Shown here in pieces: positions 1 through 8,235 of a stretch of 20,829 nt of DNA. The DNA comes from DASZGI01 sp035938995 (GTDB taxonomy: Bacteria; Actinomycetota; Actinomycetes; Streptomycetales; Catenulisporaceae), in the NCBI RefSeq assembly GCF_035938995.1, contig NZ_DASZGI010000242.1, forward strand, positions 1 through 20,829, given 5' to 3'. The translations under genes were made by a program, and so were the position numbers. The notes beneath the pieces are model-generated. The model was not told the origin of the DNA. It did no database searches and saw only the letters and a list, made by a program, of their open reading frames with translations. Position 1 is the stretch's first letter. The number at the start of each line of letters is the position of its first letter.

Positions 1-34
1 TGCACAACCACTTCTGCAAAATCCAGACTGCCTC

Positions 35-64
35 TTGCCTCCTGTTACCCCCGCACAGCATAGT
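35..64 (+). promoter_or_regulatory. possible sigma-70-type promoter for the RsbW-like gene
   Basis: TTGCCT at 35-40 and CATAGT at 59-64 are separated by 18 bp, about 70 nt ahead of the GTG start at 134. The match to consensus is only moderate, so this is a guess from spacing and position. Confidence 0.3.
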
Positions 65-133
65 GAGTGACGTGACGTCAGATCACCCCACCCCACGGCG
101 ACCCCACGTCACACCCCCCGAAAGGCCCACCCC

Positions 134-592
134 GTGACGACCAGACCGGCGGCCGACACCGGACCGTCCGCGGCGTCCGAGACCGCGGACCACGGTGACG
201 CCTTCACGCTGCCCGCGTGTCCCGCGAGCGTCTCCGAGGCCCGGCACCGGTTGTGCCGCCACCTGTCCGCCACCCCGAGCACACTTTCCCTGCGCGACGA
301 CGCGACCCTGATCCTGAGCGAGCTCGTCACCAACGCGCTGATCCACACCGACAGCGCGCAGATCACCTGCCACTTCCACACCACAGCGCGCACGCTCTAC
401 CTCGCAGTCACGGATCACGGCAACGCGCCCACGACGCCCCATCTCCCTGACCAGGTCCGCCACCCCGAGACCCCTGAGCACGGGCGCGGCCTGCTGCTGG
501 TCGACACTCTGGCCCACACCTGGGGCACCACCTCGCACCCCCGTGACGGCCACACCGTCTGGGCCTTGCTCACCGCCGACGAGTGCTCGTGA
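134..592 (+). CDS. RsbW-like ATP-binding protein (HATPase_c_2 family)
   Basis: This 152-aa protein has the GHKL/HATPase fold of the short stand-alone anti-sigma-factor kinases that are abundant in actinomycetes. The N-box is ELVTNALIHT (about residues 63-72), the G1 box is VTDHGNAP, and the G2 box is EHGRGLLLVDTLAHTWG near the C-terminus. In the family such proteins bind ATP and either phosphorylate an anti-anti-sigma factor or sequester a sigma factor. The GTG start at 134 has GAAAGG (120-125) 8 nt upstream. No anti-anti-sigma or sigma gene is adjacent, so the partner is unknown, and many family members are orphans like this one. The N-terminal 25 residues are low-complexity Thr/Ala/Asp. The family call is firm; the cellular role is inferred only from the family. 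Confidence 0.85.
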   Translation: MTTRPAADTGPSAASETADHGDAFTLPACPASVSEARHRLCRHLSATPSTLSLRDDATLILSELVTNALIHTDSAQITCHFHTTARTLYLAVTDHGNAPTTPHLPDQVRHPETPEHGRGLLLVDTLAHTWGTTSHPRDGHTVWALLTADECS

Positions 593-627
593 CGCAGTGC
601 GAGCGCCGACAGCTCCGCAGCGGCTGA

Positions 628-1032
628 TCAGGCGTCGTCGAGGGCGAAGCCCGTCGTAGAGTTCGTCCGCTGGTCCTCGCTTAGGTCGGCCGGGTCCGCG
701 TCGCCCGAGTTGACCGTGCCGCGCGGCTCGATGAAGAGAACCCGCGTTCCCGGCCCGCCGACGGGGCGGTGTCTTAGGCCTCTGGGCACGGTGAACACCT
801 GGTGCGGTCCGAGAACCACCGGCGCCTGCCCTTCCAGTTCGATGGTCAGCTCGCCAGCCAAGACGAGGAAGAATTCGTCGGTGTCGGCGTGTGCGTGCCA
901 GACGTAGGGGCCGTCGAGCCGGGCGATCTTGACGTCGTAGTCATTGACGGCGGCGGCGACCCGCGGCGCGAACGATTCGCTGAACGTGGCGAAGGCCTGC
1001 TCCAAGTCGAGCGGGCGCGGTTTGTCAGTCAT
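628..1032 (-). CDS. small cupin-domain protein
   Basis: This is a 134-aa single-domain cupin. Motif 1 is visible as GPYVWHAHADTDEFFLVLAG, with metal-ligand candidates His46, His48 and Glu53. Motif 2 is VPRGLRHRP, with His88. The length and the HxH-E-H set match the small monocupins, which bind a divalent metal and may be isomerases, dioxygenases or sensors; the substrate cannot be told from sequence. The frame is open further upstream to 1173, but that stretch is Arg-rich and unlike a protein. The ATG at 1032 is preceded by a GAGGAAGAG ribosome site, so I start there. It converges on the RsbW-like gene (35 nt between stops) and diverges from the Cys-rich gene at 1226. Confidence 0.8.
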   Translation of the reverse strand: MTDKPRPLDLEQAFATFSESFAPRVAAAVNDYDVKIARLDGPYVWHAHADTDEFFLVLAGELTIELEGQAPVVLGPHQVFTVPRGLRHRPVGGPGTRVLFIEPRGTVNSGDADPADLSEDQRTNSTTGFALDDA

Positions 1033-1225
1033 GGTCGCTCTTCCTCTCCCTCTCCGCTTCGGACGCCCGCTTCGTGGCGAACGGCGTCGCCCCCATCCTG
1101 GCCGTGTCGCGGCTTGCAGGCCGTCTGGTCGTGCGCGGGCTCGCGCATCGCACGACGCGTGGGCGGTGGACAATGTCGCCGTGGCCGAATCGCAGACCGC
1201 CGGGCGCCCGGCCGTGGAGTCCTGA

Positions 1226-1879
1226 ATGCGCCTCGACGAGATTCCGATGCCGGCGGCGGTCGCGGCGCGCCCGCGGGACGCGCGAGGTTACCCTGTGCTG
1301 GCTATCACCCCGTGGTCGAACGGCACGCCGGACTTCGCCGTCACCAGCACGGCACGGATCCTGGTGTGCGCAGTGGAGCGGCGGTGCTCGATCTGCGGCA
1401 CGCGCATGGGCAAGGGACCGGTGTGGCGGGTCGTGGCAGCCGAGGAAGCGGCCACGATCGCGGGCGTGCTCAACGTCGGCGACGCCTATGCCAACAGCGA
1501 ACACACGGTCGAGCCGCCAGGACACCACGCGTGCATGCTCTATGCCGCGATGGTCTGCCCGTATCTCGCGCGGCCCACGGGGCGGCGCGGGAACGATGTT
1601 TCTCTACCCTCAGCCGCGTTCCATCGAGGAGAGGCGCACGGCTCCGTCGACGGGCTGACCGGGGCCGTGACAGCGTTCGACACCTACGAGTTCACCGTCG
1701 TGGAGGCCGTGCACTTCCGGTTCACCGGTCTGCGCGCGTTCCTGCCCTACGCGCTCGGTGACGAGCACCTGGCGGCGCTTCGCGAGTCGATCGATGCGCA
1801 GCCCGCTGCGGAATCCTGCCCCGAGTGGCTTCTGACCAACGAGGACGCAGCCGAGCAGCGCGCCGAGCGCTACGCGTAA
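1226..1879 (+). CDS. hypothetical protein with putative Cys/His metal-binding motif
   Basis: This 217-aa protein of unknown function has no signal peptide or membrane segment. The clear feature is a likely zinc knuckle: Cys54-x2-Cys57 (RRCSICG), then the segment around residues 97-115 with His100, His101, Cys103 and Cys111-Pro (HHACMLYAAMVCPYL). The layout of CxxCG followed by PPxHxxC and CPYL recurs, from memory, in uncharacterised actinobacterial and phage-associated proteins, which suggests a structural metal site. The C-terminal third is acidic and without motifs. The ATG at 1226 has GGAG at 1216-1219, 6 nt upstream. Coding is supported by strong GC bias at third positions. It is divergent from the cupin gene. 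I assign no function. Confidence 0.7.
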   Translation: MRLDEIPMPAAVAARPRDARGYPVLAITPWSNGTPDFAVTSTARILVCAVERRCSICGTRMGKGPVWRVVAAEEAATIAGVLNVGDAYANSEHTVEPPGHHACMLYAAMVCPYLARPTGRRGNDVSLPSAAFHRGEAHGSVDGLTGAVTAFDTYEFTVVEAVHFRFTGLRAFLPYALGDEHLAALRESIDAQPAAESCPEWLLTNEDAAEQRAERYA

Positions 1880-1920
1880 GTACGCGTAGGCGGCGCGCTG
1901 CCGGGCTGAGTTGGCCTTCT

Positions 1921-1949
1921 CTTGCAGCTGCCTTCTGGTGCAGCTGAAG
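1921..1949. terminator. hairpin between convergent genes
   Basis: CTTGCAGCTG (1921-1930) pairs with CAGCTGAAG (1941-1949), leaving one bulged G, with a 10-nt loop. It lies between the stop of the Cys-rich gene (1879) and the stop of the lipoprotein gene (1951), where a bidirectional terminator is expected. There is no T-tract. Confidence 0.4.
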
Positions 1950-1950
1950 G

Positions 1951-3972
1951 TCAGAGGTGCAGCAGCTTGGTCGGGTTGAGCGTCGTGGTCGTTCCCGCCG
2001 GGGCGTCGAGCGCGGTCGCGGCCTGGTTCGCGATGCCGTCGGTCAGCGTCGCGGAGTCGCCGTAGAGGACGACCGTCGAAACCGACGGCGCGGAGTTCTC
2101 GAGCCAAGCGGTCGCCTGCGTGCTCAGCGTCTGCGGGTCGACGACGAGCAGGGGCATCCCGGGGCCGTTCATCGCGGCGAGCAGTTCGTCCTGCCAGACT
2201 CCGGAGGCCGCGAGGGCGACTTCGGTCGGACCGTCGGAGTACTGCCGCGTGATCAGGACCGAGTTGAAGTTGGCGTCCGCGCCGCCGAGGGGCGTCCCCG
2301 ACAGCCCCGCCGGCTTGCCCGGCCAGGCCGAGGCGAGCGCCGCCTGTGCCTGGGCGCCGACCGCGACGACCGTGGCCGGGTGGTCACCGGTGAGGTTCAG
2401 CCCGTTGAGGATCGGCTCGTCGGCGGCGGGCATCGTCGTGTCGTTCGTCAGCAGGATCGAGGCGCCGTGGTGGGTCGCGACGAGGGCCAGGATCGCCGGG
2501 GTGTCGGTGGCGGAGACGAGGAAGAGCGGACCGCTGAACTGGCCGGACACGTCCGGCCCGTCCAGTGCCGCCGCCTCGGCGACCGGGTCGGCGTCGGGGA
2601 CGCGCGTGACCTGGTAGCCGAGGGCGGTGACCGCTGATTCGACAGCGGAAGAGACTGCCTGGGCGTCGCCGACGATGCGCACGCTCGGAGTCACGTGGTC
2701 GGCCGGACGGGCGGGACCGAGGAGGCGGGTGAGCTCCGCGAGAGTGGCCGGGCTGAGGGCGTTGGGCTGGGTGAACAGAACCGCGTCGCTCCACGGGGAG
2801 AGTCCCGCGACCGTCACCGCCGCGGGGTCCTGCGTGCTCACGAGCGTGACCGACGAGGCGTACGGGATGCCAATCGGTATACCCGGGACCCCGCTGCCGG
2901 GGGCGGTCGCGAAGTACGCCTTGGTCTGCGCGATCGAGGTCGCGACCGGGTCGCCGGAAGCGAAGCGCAGCACACTCGTCGGAACCATCGGCTCGTAGCT
3001 CGGCACGCCAGGCGTCGCGGACTCGACCCGCACCGGGTTGGCGCTCGCCCCGGGTGCGAGAGCGGCCGCGACGGATTCGACGTCTGATGCGGTGCCGTAA
3101 GCCAGCCGCGAGCCGTCCGGCGACCACACCGGGTGGGCCAGGCCCGCGGCGCCGAAGGTGACCTTGATCGCGACACTGCTCGCGGTGATCGGCAGCGCCT
3201 CGGTGTAGAGCTGACCGTCGCTCCCGACGAAGGCGAGCTTCGTGCCGTCCGGCGAGACGGCCGGCTGGGCTCCGTCGCGCGCCTTGCTGCCCTGGGGCCC
3301 ACGCTGGTTGCGGTCCAGCACCCAGATCTCCGGCCCGTTCGCGCCCTGGTGCTGGTAGGCCAGGGTGCTGAGCGCACCGGCGAACTTGATGATCGCCGGG
3401 TTGTAGATCGCGCTGGCGTTGGTGTCCCCCGCACCGTCGCCGATGCTGTCGAGCAGCGCCTCGCTCGGCGTTCCGCTGACCGCGCCGTCGCTTCCGTTCG
3501 CGGCGGCGGACATCAGCCGCCACACCCCGTCGGTGCCGCGCTCGGAGAAGACGATCTCGCCGCCGCCGTCCTCGAACGCCGGGTCCGCGCGCGTGACGCC
3601 CGGCTTCGCGGCCGTGAGGACCAGCACACCGCCGCCGTCGGGGCGGGCGACGGCGATGTTGCCGTTGCCGTCCACGTAGGCCAGGCGGGTGCCGTCGGGC
3701 GACCAGGCCGCGTCGGCGACCGTTGAGGAGAAGGTGACCGGAACATGGTCGATCACGACCTTGTCCGTCCCGTTGCTGATGGTCGGCACGGTGGCGGAGT
3801 AGACCGGCGGCTTCGGACCCTTGTTCGGGTTGCCGGCCGGCGCGGTGTGGGTGCCGGACCCGGTCGTGCTGCCGGCATGCGGCGTGGAGTGGCCGCTACA
3901 CGCAGCGGCGGCGAGCAGCGATCCGACAAGGATCGCGGATACTGAGACGCGATGAAACGCCGACTTGGGCAT
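1951..3972 (-). CDS. lipoprotein with WD40-like propeller and CWB2-type cell-wall-binding repeats
   Basis: This 673-aa lipoprotein starts at the ATG at 3972, which has a GGGGGAGA ribosome site. The signal peptide ends in LLAAAAC, with Cys25 as the lipid-attachment residue, followed by a Ser/Thr/Gly/Pro linker to about 60. Residues 85-300 hold PD40/TolB-like propeller blades: AAWSPDGTRLAYV (88-100), AVSPDGTKLAFVG (238-250) and VWSPDGSRLAYG (282-293). From about 375 to 660 there are repeated CWB2-like units, the last being VALAASGVWQDELLAAMNG followed by PLLVVDP, a VVLYGD strand and a terminal helix. In the family CWB2 units bind anionic wall polymers. I infer a surface protein held by both lipid and wall. 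An in-frame start at 4044 exists but would bury the lipobox. It stands alone, 118 nt from the next TetR gene. Confidence 0.75.
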   Translation of the reverse strand: MPKSAFHRVSVSAILVGSLLAAAACSGHSTPHAGSTTGSGTHTAPAGNPNKGPKPPVYSATVPTISNGTDKVVIDHVPVTFSSTVADAAWSPDGTRLAYVDGNGNIAVARPDGGGVLVLTAAKPGVTRADPAFEDGGGEIVFSERGTDGVWRLMSAAANGSDGAVSGTPSEALLDSIGDGAGDTNASAIYNPAIIKFAGALSTLAYQHQGANGPEIWVLDRNQRGPQGSKARDGAQPAVSPDGTKLAFVGSDGQLYTEALPITASSVAIKVTFGAAGLAHPVWSPDGSRLAYGTASDVESVAAALAPGASANPVRVESATPGVPSYEPMVPTSVLRFASGDPVATSIAQTKAYFATAPGSGVPGIPIGIPYASSVTLVSTQDPAAVTVAGLSPWSDAVLFTQPNALSPATLAELTRLLGPARPADHVTPSVRIVGDAQAVSSAVESAVTALGYQVTRVPDADPVAEAAALDGPDVSGQFSGPLFLVSATDTPAILALVATHHGASILLTNDTTMPAADEPILNGLNLTGDHPATVVAVGAQAQAALASAWPGKPAGLSGTPLGGADANFNSVLITRQYSDGPTEVALAASGVWQDELLAAMNGPGMPLLVVDPQTLSTQATAWLENSAPSVSTVVLYGDSATLTDGIANQAATALDAPAGTTTTLNPTKLLHL

Positions 3973-4090
3973 GTCTCCCCCGGGTGAACGCAAACGCCTA
4001 GTGAAAACGTCTTGCTGGAACCGATAAACGCGTTCCGGAGCCATAGACGCCGAGGTCGCGCACCGCGTTGATGCCGTATCTAAGGCGTAG

Positions 4091-4786
4091 TCAAACCGTT
4101 ACGCCGCCGGTCGGTTCGTTCTTCTGTTCGTTATCGATCCGGCCCAGTCGAGCGCTCAGGTAGCCGCGCACCAGCGTCTCCGCCTCGGCGATCAGATCAG
4201 GGTCGCCGTCGAGGCGGTGACGGAACGCCAGGCGCAGCACGCCGTCGGCGGCTTCCACCGCGACCAGCAGCACCCTGTCGAGCCCCGGGTCGTCGGGCAG
4301 ATTCAGGTCGGTCAGGGCCAGTTCCTTGAGCCGCTGGGCGACCAGTTGGTTGTTCTCCACCTGCCGCTCTTCGTCGAGCATGAAGAGCTTGCCGGCCCGC
4401 GCGTCCCCGAAGTCGATCGCGGCGAAGCCCGGCACGGTCCGCTTCATCTCCACAAACTCGGCGACCACGCACGAGGCGGCGTCGGCCCAATCCCCCGGGG
4501 GCGACGCCTCGAACCGGGCGTGCAGCCGCTCCAGGAACACCTCGAGGTTCCGCTCGGCCAGGGCCCGGGCCAGCGCCTGCTTGCCGTCGAAGAACTGGTA
4601 CAGCGTCCCGATCGGCACCCCGGCGCGCCGGGCGACCTCGCTGGTGGTCATCGCGTCGTAGCCCACGTCGTCGAGCAGCGCGGCGCAGGCGTCGAGCATC
4701 CGCTCGAACCGTGCGACGCTGCGCCGCTGCATCGGCCGCCGGCGCACCGACCCGGACGGCAAAGAGTCCGATTCGACCTCTGGCAT
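4091..4786 (-). CDS. TetR-family regulator of the adjacent beta-glucosidase operon
   Basis: This 231-aa protein has a TetR N-terminal HTH at about residues 47-66 (TTSEVARRAGVPIGTLYQFF) after a basic arm rich in Arg. The C-terminal ligand domain carries no motif that reveals its ligand. The frame is open to an ATG at 4822, but that start would sit inside a 23-bp palindrome that looks like an operator. The ATG at 4786 has GGAGGGGG about 9 nt upstream, so I use it. It is transcribed divergently from the GH1 and MFS genes, and the palindrome lies between the two starts. This is the usual geometry of a local repressor, and by inference it responds to a sugar or glycoside. Confidence 0.85.
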   Translation of the reverse strand: MPEVESDSLPSGSVRRRPMQRRSVARFERMLDACAALLDDVGYDAMTTSEVARRAGVPIGTLYQFFDGKQALARALAERNLEVFLERLHARFEASPPGDWADAASCVVAEFVEMKRTVPGFAAIDFGDARAGKLFMLDEERQVENNQLVAQRLKELALTDLNLPDDPGLDRVLLVAVEAADGVLRLAFRHRLDGDPDLIAEAETLVRGYLSARLGRIDNEQKNEPTGGVTV

Positions 4787-4803
4787 TCCGCCGCGCCCCC
4801 TCC

Positions 4804-4826
4804 TAACATGAGCCGCACTCATGTTA
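4804..4826. promoter_or_regulatory. palindromic operator between TetR and GH1 genes
   Basis: TAACATGAG (4804-4812) and CTCATGTTA (4818-4826) are perfect 9-bp inverted arms around a 5-bp spacer. The site is in the divergent interval, 14 nt ahead of the GH1 start and 18 nt ahead of the chosen TetR start. The size and place fit a TetR-family operator controlling both directions. Confidence 0.7.
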
Positions 4827-4839
4827 CCGGGAGGCGCTC

Positions 4840-6189
4840 ATGGCACCGCTACCGAAGTTTCCGGACGGCTTCCTGTGGGGCGCCTCCACCTCCTCCTATC
4901 AAATCGAGGGGGCGGCCCGCGAGGACGGGCGCGGCACCTCCATCTGGGATACTTTTTCCCACCAACCCGGCCGTACACAAGGCGGCGAGACCGGGGATGT
5001 CGCCTGCGACCACTATCATCGCTGGCCCGAGGACGTCGCGCTGCTGGCCGACGCGGGCCTGGGCGCCTATCGTTTCTCGATCGCCTGGCCTCGGATCCAG
5101 CCGACCGGGTCGGGGCCGGCCGAGGTGCGCGGCCTGGACTTCTACGACCGGCTCGTGGACGGCCTGGCCGAGCGGGGCATCACGCCGATGCCGACCCTCT
5201 TCCACTGGGACCTGCCGCAGCCGCTCGAGGACGCGGGCGGCTGGCTGAACCGGGAGACGGCGTACCGCTTCGCCGAGTATGCGGAGCTCGTCGCCGCGCG
5301 GATCGGCGATCGCGTCGCCTCGTGGATCACGCTGAACGAGCCGTTCATCCACATGGCCCTCGGATACGGCCTCGGCATCCACGCACCCGGTCGCACGCTC
5401 GGCCTCGAAGCGCTGCCCGTGGCGCACCACCAGCTGCTCGGCCACGGTCTCGCCGCCGCGGCGCTGCACCAGCGCGGGCTCAACGTCATGATCGCGAACA
5501 ACTACGCCCCCGTGTGGACCGCCGGCACCACGGACGCGGACGTCGCGGCGGCGCACTTCTACAACGCGCTGCACAACGAGCTGTTCACCGACCCCCTGCT
5601 GCTCGGCCGCTATCCGGATGCGCTGGCCGAAGCCGCGCAGGGCGAGCTCGGCGGGATCGTCCGGGACGGCGACTTGAAGGCGATCGCGGAGCCCCTCGAC
5701 TGCCTCGGCGTCAACTACTACAACCCCACCCGCGTCGGGCACGGCGAGCCGTCGCCCGAGAACGGCGGAATGCCGTTCACCCTCCACCCGATCGACGGCT
5801 ACCCGGTGACCGCGTTCGGCTGGCCGATCGTGCCGGACGGTCTGCGGGAACTGCTGGTCGGCCTGCGCGCCCGCTACGGCGCGGCGCTGCCCCCGATCTA
5901 CATCACCGAGAACGGCTGCTCCACCGACGACGTCCCCGACGCCGACGGCCGCGTGCACGACGCCGCCCGCGTCGACTACCTCGACAGTCACCTGCGCGCC
6001 CTGCACCAGGCCGTTCAGGAGGGCGTGGACGTGCGCGGCTACTTCATCTGGTCCCTGATGGACAACTTCGAGTGGGCCGAGGGATTCGGCCAGCGCTTCG
6101 GCCTGGTGCGGGTGGACTTCGACACGCTCGAGCGCACCCCTAAGGACTCGTATCACTGGCTGCGCGACGCGCTCGCGCACCGCGGATGA
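4840..6189 (+). CDS. glycoside hydrolase family 1 beta-glucosidase
   Basis: This 449-aa protein has the usual length of a complete bacterial GH1 enzyme. It opens with the typical PDGFLWGASTSSYQIEGA. The acid/base glutamate is Glu167 in TLNEP and the nucleophile is Glu357 in ITENG. The aglycone-side segments LFHWDLPQPL and IWSLMDNFEWAEGF are also intact. Such enzymes hydrolyse beta-linked glucosides or galactosides with retention of configuration. No signal peptide is present, so it should act in the cytoplasm on imported glycosides. ATG 4840 has GGGAGG at 4829-4834. The stop overlaps the start of the MFS gene by 4 nt (ATGA), implying translational coupling. Exact substrate specificity (glucoside, galactoside, fucoside) cannot be settled here. 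Confidence 0.95.
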   Translation: MAPLPKFPDGFLWGASTSSYQIEGAAREDGRGTSIWDTFSHQPGRTQGGETGDVACDHYHRWPEDVALLADAGLGAYRFSIAWPRIQPTGSGPAEVRGLDFYDRLVDGLAERGITPMPTLFHWDLPQPLEDAGGWLNRETAYRFAEYAELVAARIGDRVASWITLNEPFIHMALGYGLGIHAPGRTLGLEALPVAHHQLLGHGLAAAALHQRGLNVMIANNYAPVWTAGTTDADVAAAHFYNALHNELFTDPLLLGRYPDALAEAAQGELGGIVRDGDLKAIAEPLDCLGVNYYNPTRVGHGEPSPENGGMPFTLHPIDGYPVTAFGWPIVPDGLRELLVGLRARYGAALPPIYITENGCSTDDVPDADGRVHDAARVDYLDSHLRALHQAVQEGVDVRGYFIWSLMDNFEWAEGFGQRFGLVRVDFDTLERTPKDSYHWLRDALAHRG

Positions 6190-7460
6190 CCGCCGTCTCG
6201 GACACGGGGGCCGCGGCCGGGCTCGCCGAGCCCTCGGACCGGGTTGGGCGCAGCTGGATCGCGCTGCTGTCGCTGGCGAACCTGGGCCTGTGGATGGGCT
6301 ATTTCGGCCCTTTGCAGGTGCTGCTGCCCAATCAGCTTCAGGACATCGACAGCGCGCATAAGACCACGGCCCTCGGCGTGGCCACGGCATTCGGCGCGCT
6401 GGTCGCGGTGCTGGCCGGGCCGATCGCCGGAGCCCTCTCGGACGCGACCGGGTCGCGCTTCGGGCGGCGGCGGCCGTGGATCGCGGGCGGGGCGCTGCTC
6501 GGCTGCGTCGGCCTGGCTGTGCTGTCCGGTCAGCGCACCGTGGTCGGGGTCACCCTCGGCTGGTGTCTCGCGCAGGCCGGCCTCAACGCCTTGCAGGCCG
6601 GGCTGACCGCGCTGGTGCCCGACCGCGTCCCGGTGCGCCAGCGGGGAGTGGTGTCCGGGTGGGTTGGGCTCACCCAGTCGATCGGCGTCGTGATCGCGGT
6701 GCTCCTGGTCACGGCGGCGGTCACCGGGACCATCTCGGGCTACCTGCTCATCGGCGCGCTTGTGCTCCTCACCACTGTGCCGCTGGCATTCTGGGCGCCC
6801 GATCCGGCGCCGCCGCGCGCCGCGCTCCCGGCGTTCTCGCTGCGCGCCGCAGTGCGGTCGCTGCGGTTCGAGGCGCTGCGCGACCGGGACTTCGCGTGGG
6901 CCTGGGGAACCAGGTTCCTGGTCCAGCTCGGCAACGCGCTGGCCACCCTGTACCTGCTGTACTTCCTGCGCGACAAGGTCCACTACGAGCGGCTGTTCCC
7001 GGGGCACAAGGCCGACGACGGCCTGCTCATCCTGATCCTGATCTACACGTTCACCACGCTGCTGACGGTCGTGGTCGGCGGCGCCGTATCGGACCGCACC
7101 GGCCGGCGCAAGCCCGCGGTGATCCTGTCCGGCTACGTGATGGCGGCCGCGGCGGTGCTGCTCGCGCTGTGGCCCACGTGGACCGGGGCGCAGGTCGCCG
7201 CGGCGGTGCTCGGCCTCGGCTTCGGCGTCTACCTCTCGGTGGACCAGGCGCTGATCACCCAGGTCCTGCCGGAGGCGGCGGACCGGGCCAAGGACCTGGG
7301 CGTGATCAACATCGCGAACTCGGCGCCGCAGGTGCTCGGCCCGGCGCTGGCCGCGCCGATCGTCACCTACCTCGGCGGATATCCGGTGCTGTTCCTCGCG
7401 GTGGCGGCGGTGACGATCCTGGGCACCGTCTTCGTGCGCAACATCAAGGCAGTCGCGTAA
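6186..7460 (+). CDS. MFS transporter, probably glycoside uptake
   Basis: This 424-aa integral membrane protein has about twelve hydrophobic segments. Motif A appears in the first half as GALSDATGSRFGRRRPWIAG (82-101), with Asp86 and Arg94-96, and again in the second half as GGAVSDRTGRRKPAVI. The RRRPWI form resembles sugar-transporting MFS members such as the sucrose/GPH-like carriers. The start codon overlaps the GH1 stop by 4 nt, so both are made from one message. Together with the cytoplasmic GH1 enzyme and the divergent TetR this suggests proton- or cation-coupled import of a beta-glycoside that is then hydrolysed. The direction of transport and the substrate are inferred from context. 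Confidence 0.88.
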   Translation: MTAVSDTGAAAGLAEPSDRVGRSWIALLSLANLGLWMGYFGPLQVLLPNQLQDIDSAHKTTALGVATAFGALVAVLAGPIAGALSDATGSRFGRRRPWIAGGALLGCVGLAVLSGQRTVVGVTLGWCLAQAGLNALQAGLTALVPDRVPVRQRGVVSGWVGLTQSIGVVIAVLLVTAAVTGTISGYLLIGALVLLTTVPLAFWAPDPAPPRAALPAFSLRAAVRSLRFEALRDRDFAWAWGTRFLVQLGNALATLYLLYFLRDKVHYERLFPGHKADDGLLILILIYTFTTLLTVVVGGAVSDRTGRRKPAVILSGYVMAAAAVLLALWPTWTGAQVAAAVLGLGFGVYLSVDQALITQVLPEAADRAKDLGVINIANSAPQVLGPALAAPIVTYLGGYPVLFLAVAAVTILGTVFVRNIKAVA

Positions 7461-7494
7461 GAACGCGTACGCACACGCGCACGCGCGTGCCGGA

Positions 7495-7524
7495 GCGGCC
7501 CTGCCCGGAATTCGGCAGGGCCGC
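7495..7524. terminator. strong hairpin terminator after the GH1-MFS operon
   Basis: GCGGCCCTGCC (7495-7505) and GGCAGGGCCGC (7514-7524) are perfect 11-bp arms with an 8-nt loop, 34 nt past the MFS stop. They lie ahead of the convergent secreted-protein gene, so the hairpin may serve both strands. No T-run follows, as is common in high-GC actinomycetes. Confidence 0.75.
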
Positions 7525-7590
7525 CCGGCCGCGTGGGTAATTCAGCAGTGGATCAGCGGTGAATCAGGCGGCGTCGACTGGGAAGCGGCG

Positions 7591-8235
7591 TCAGTTGACA
7601 GTGATGGCCGGGGTGCCGGTGATGCTCTGGTCGACGACGTTGCCGTAGGTGGCGGTGAACGTCCCGGTCGACGGGCACAGGGCGCTGGACCCAGGCGCCT
7701 TGGCGACCGTCTGGCCGGTGAACGTGATGGTGTCGGCGGCATTGCTCACCACGCCGGCCACGGGGCCGGAGTAGATGCAGGTGACCGAGCCGAGGATGGT
7801 GTTCAGCACGACCTTGACGCTCGGGGAGACGTTGAGGTCGACCGGGTTGTCCGACGGTTCGTCGGCGACGGTGGCGAGCGGCGCGGTGCCCGCGGTCAGG
7901 CCGACGCTCTTGACGCTCACGGTCCCGAAGATCGTGCTCGTGCACGAGGAGAACGCCAGCGTGTGCACCGTCTCGGTGGCCTCGGCGGTGCCTTCGGCCG
8001 GATTGGTGGCGTCGGTGGACGAGAAGGACGAGGCGGTGCAGGAGATGTTGCCGGACGACGTCGAGAACGTCGCGTTAGGCGAGGACAGGGTCGCCGAGAT
8101 GACGTCCCCGACGGCCACGTTGGCGCCGCCGGCCGTCAGCTCGTCACCGCCCGCGGCGCTGGCCGGCCCCGCGGCCACGGCGGTCAACAGGGCCAGGGCC
8201 GTCGCCCCGGCGCCCAGGTAGATGTGCTTGCGCAT
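7591..8235 (-). CDS. small secreted protein of unknown function
   Basis: This 214-aa protein has a clear Sec signal peptide: basic MRK, a hydrophobic core to about residue 22, then a GPASA-AG cleavage site near 27-28. The mature part is rich in Ser, Thr, Val and Gly, as in an all-beta exported domain. It holds exactly four cysteines (66, 98, 153, 187), which could make two disulphides. I recognise no catalytic motif and no membrane or wall anchor, so it is probably released. The start at 8235 has a strong AAAGGAGG ribosome site. It is convergent with the MFS gene and divergent from the TetR gene at 8708, but 470 bp separate the latter pair. I give no function. Confidence 0.75.
   Translation of the reverse strand: MRKHIYLGAGATALALLTAVAAGPASAAGGDELTAGGANVAVGDVISATLSSPNATFSTSSGNISCTASSFSSTDATNPAEGTAEATETVHTLAFSSCTSTIFGTVSVKSVGLTAGTAPLATVADEPSDNPVDLNVSPSVKVVLNTILGSVTCIYSGPVAGVVSNAADTITFTGQTVAKAPGSSALCPSTGTFTATYGNVVDQSITGTPAITVN

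Noticed and set aside
3973..4044. Extension of the lipoprotein to 4044
   Set aside because: It would place charged residues before the signal peptide and spoil the lipobox distance; ATG 3972 has a strong ribosome site.
4787..4822. N-terminal extension of the TetR gene to 4822
   Set aside because: It would start inside the palindromic operator, while the ATG at 4786 has a good ribosome site.
4849..6390. Open frame of about 513 codons antisense to the GH1 gene
   Set aside because: No recognisable domain; the GH1 frame has both catalytic glutamates and full length.
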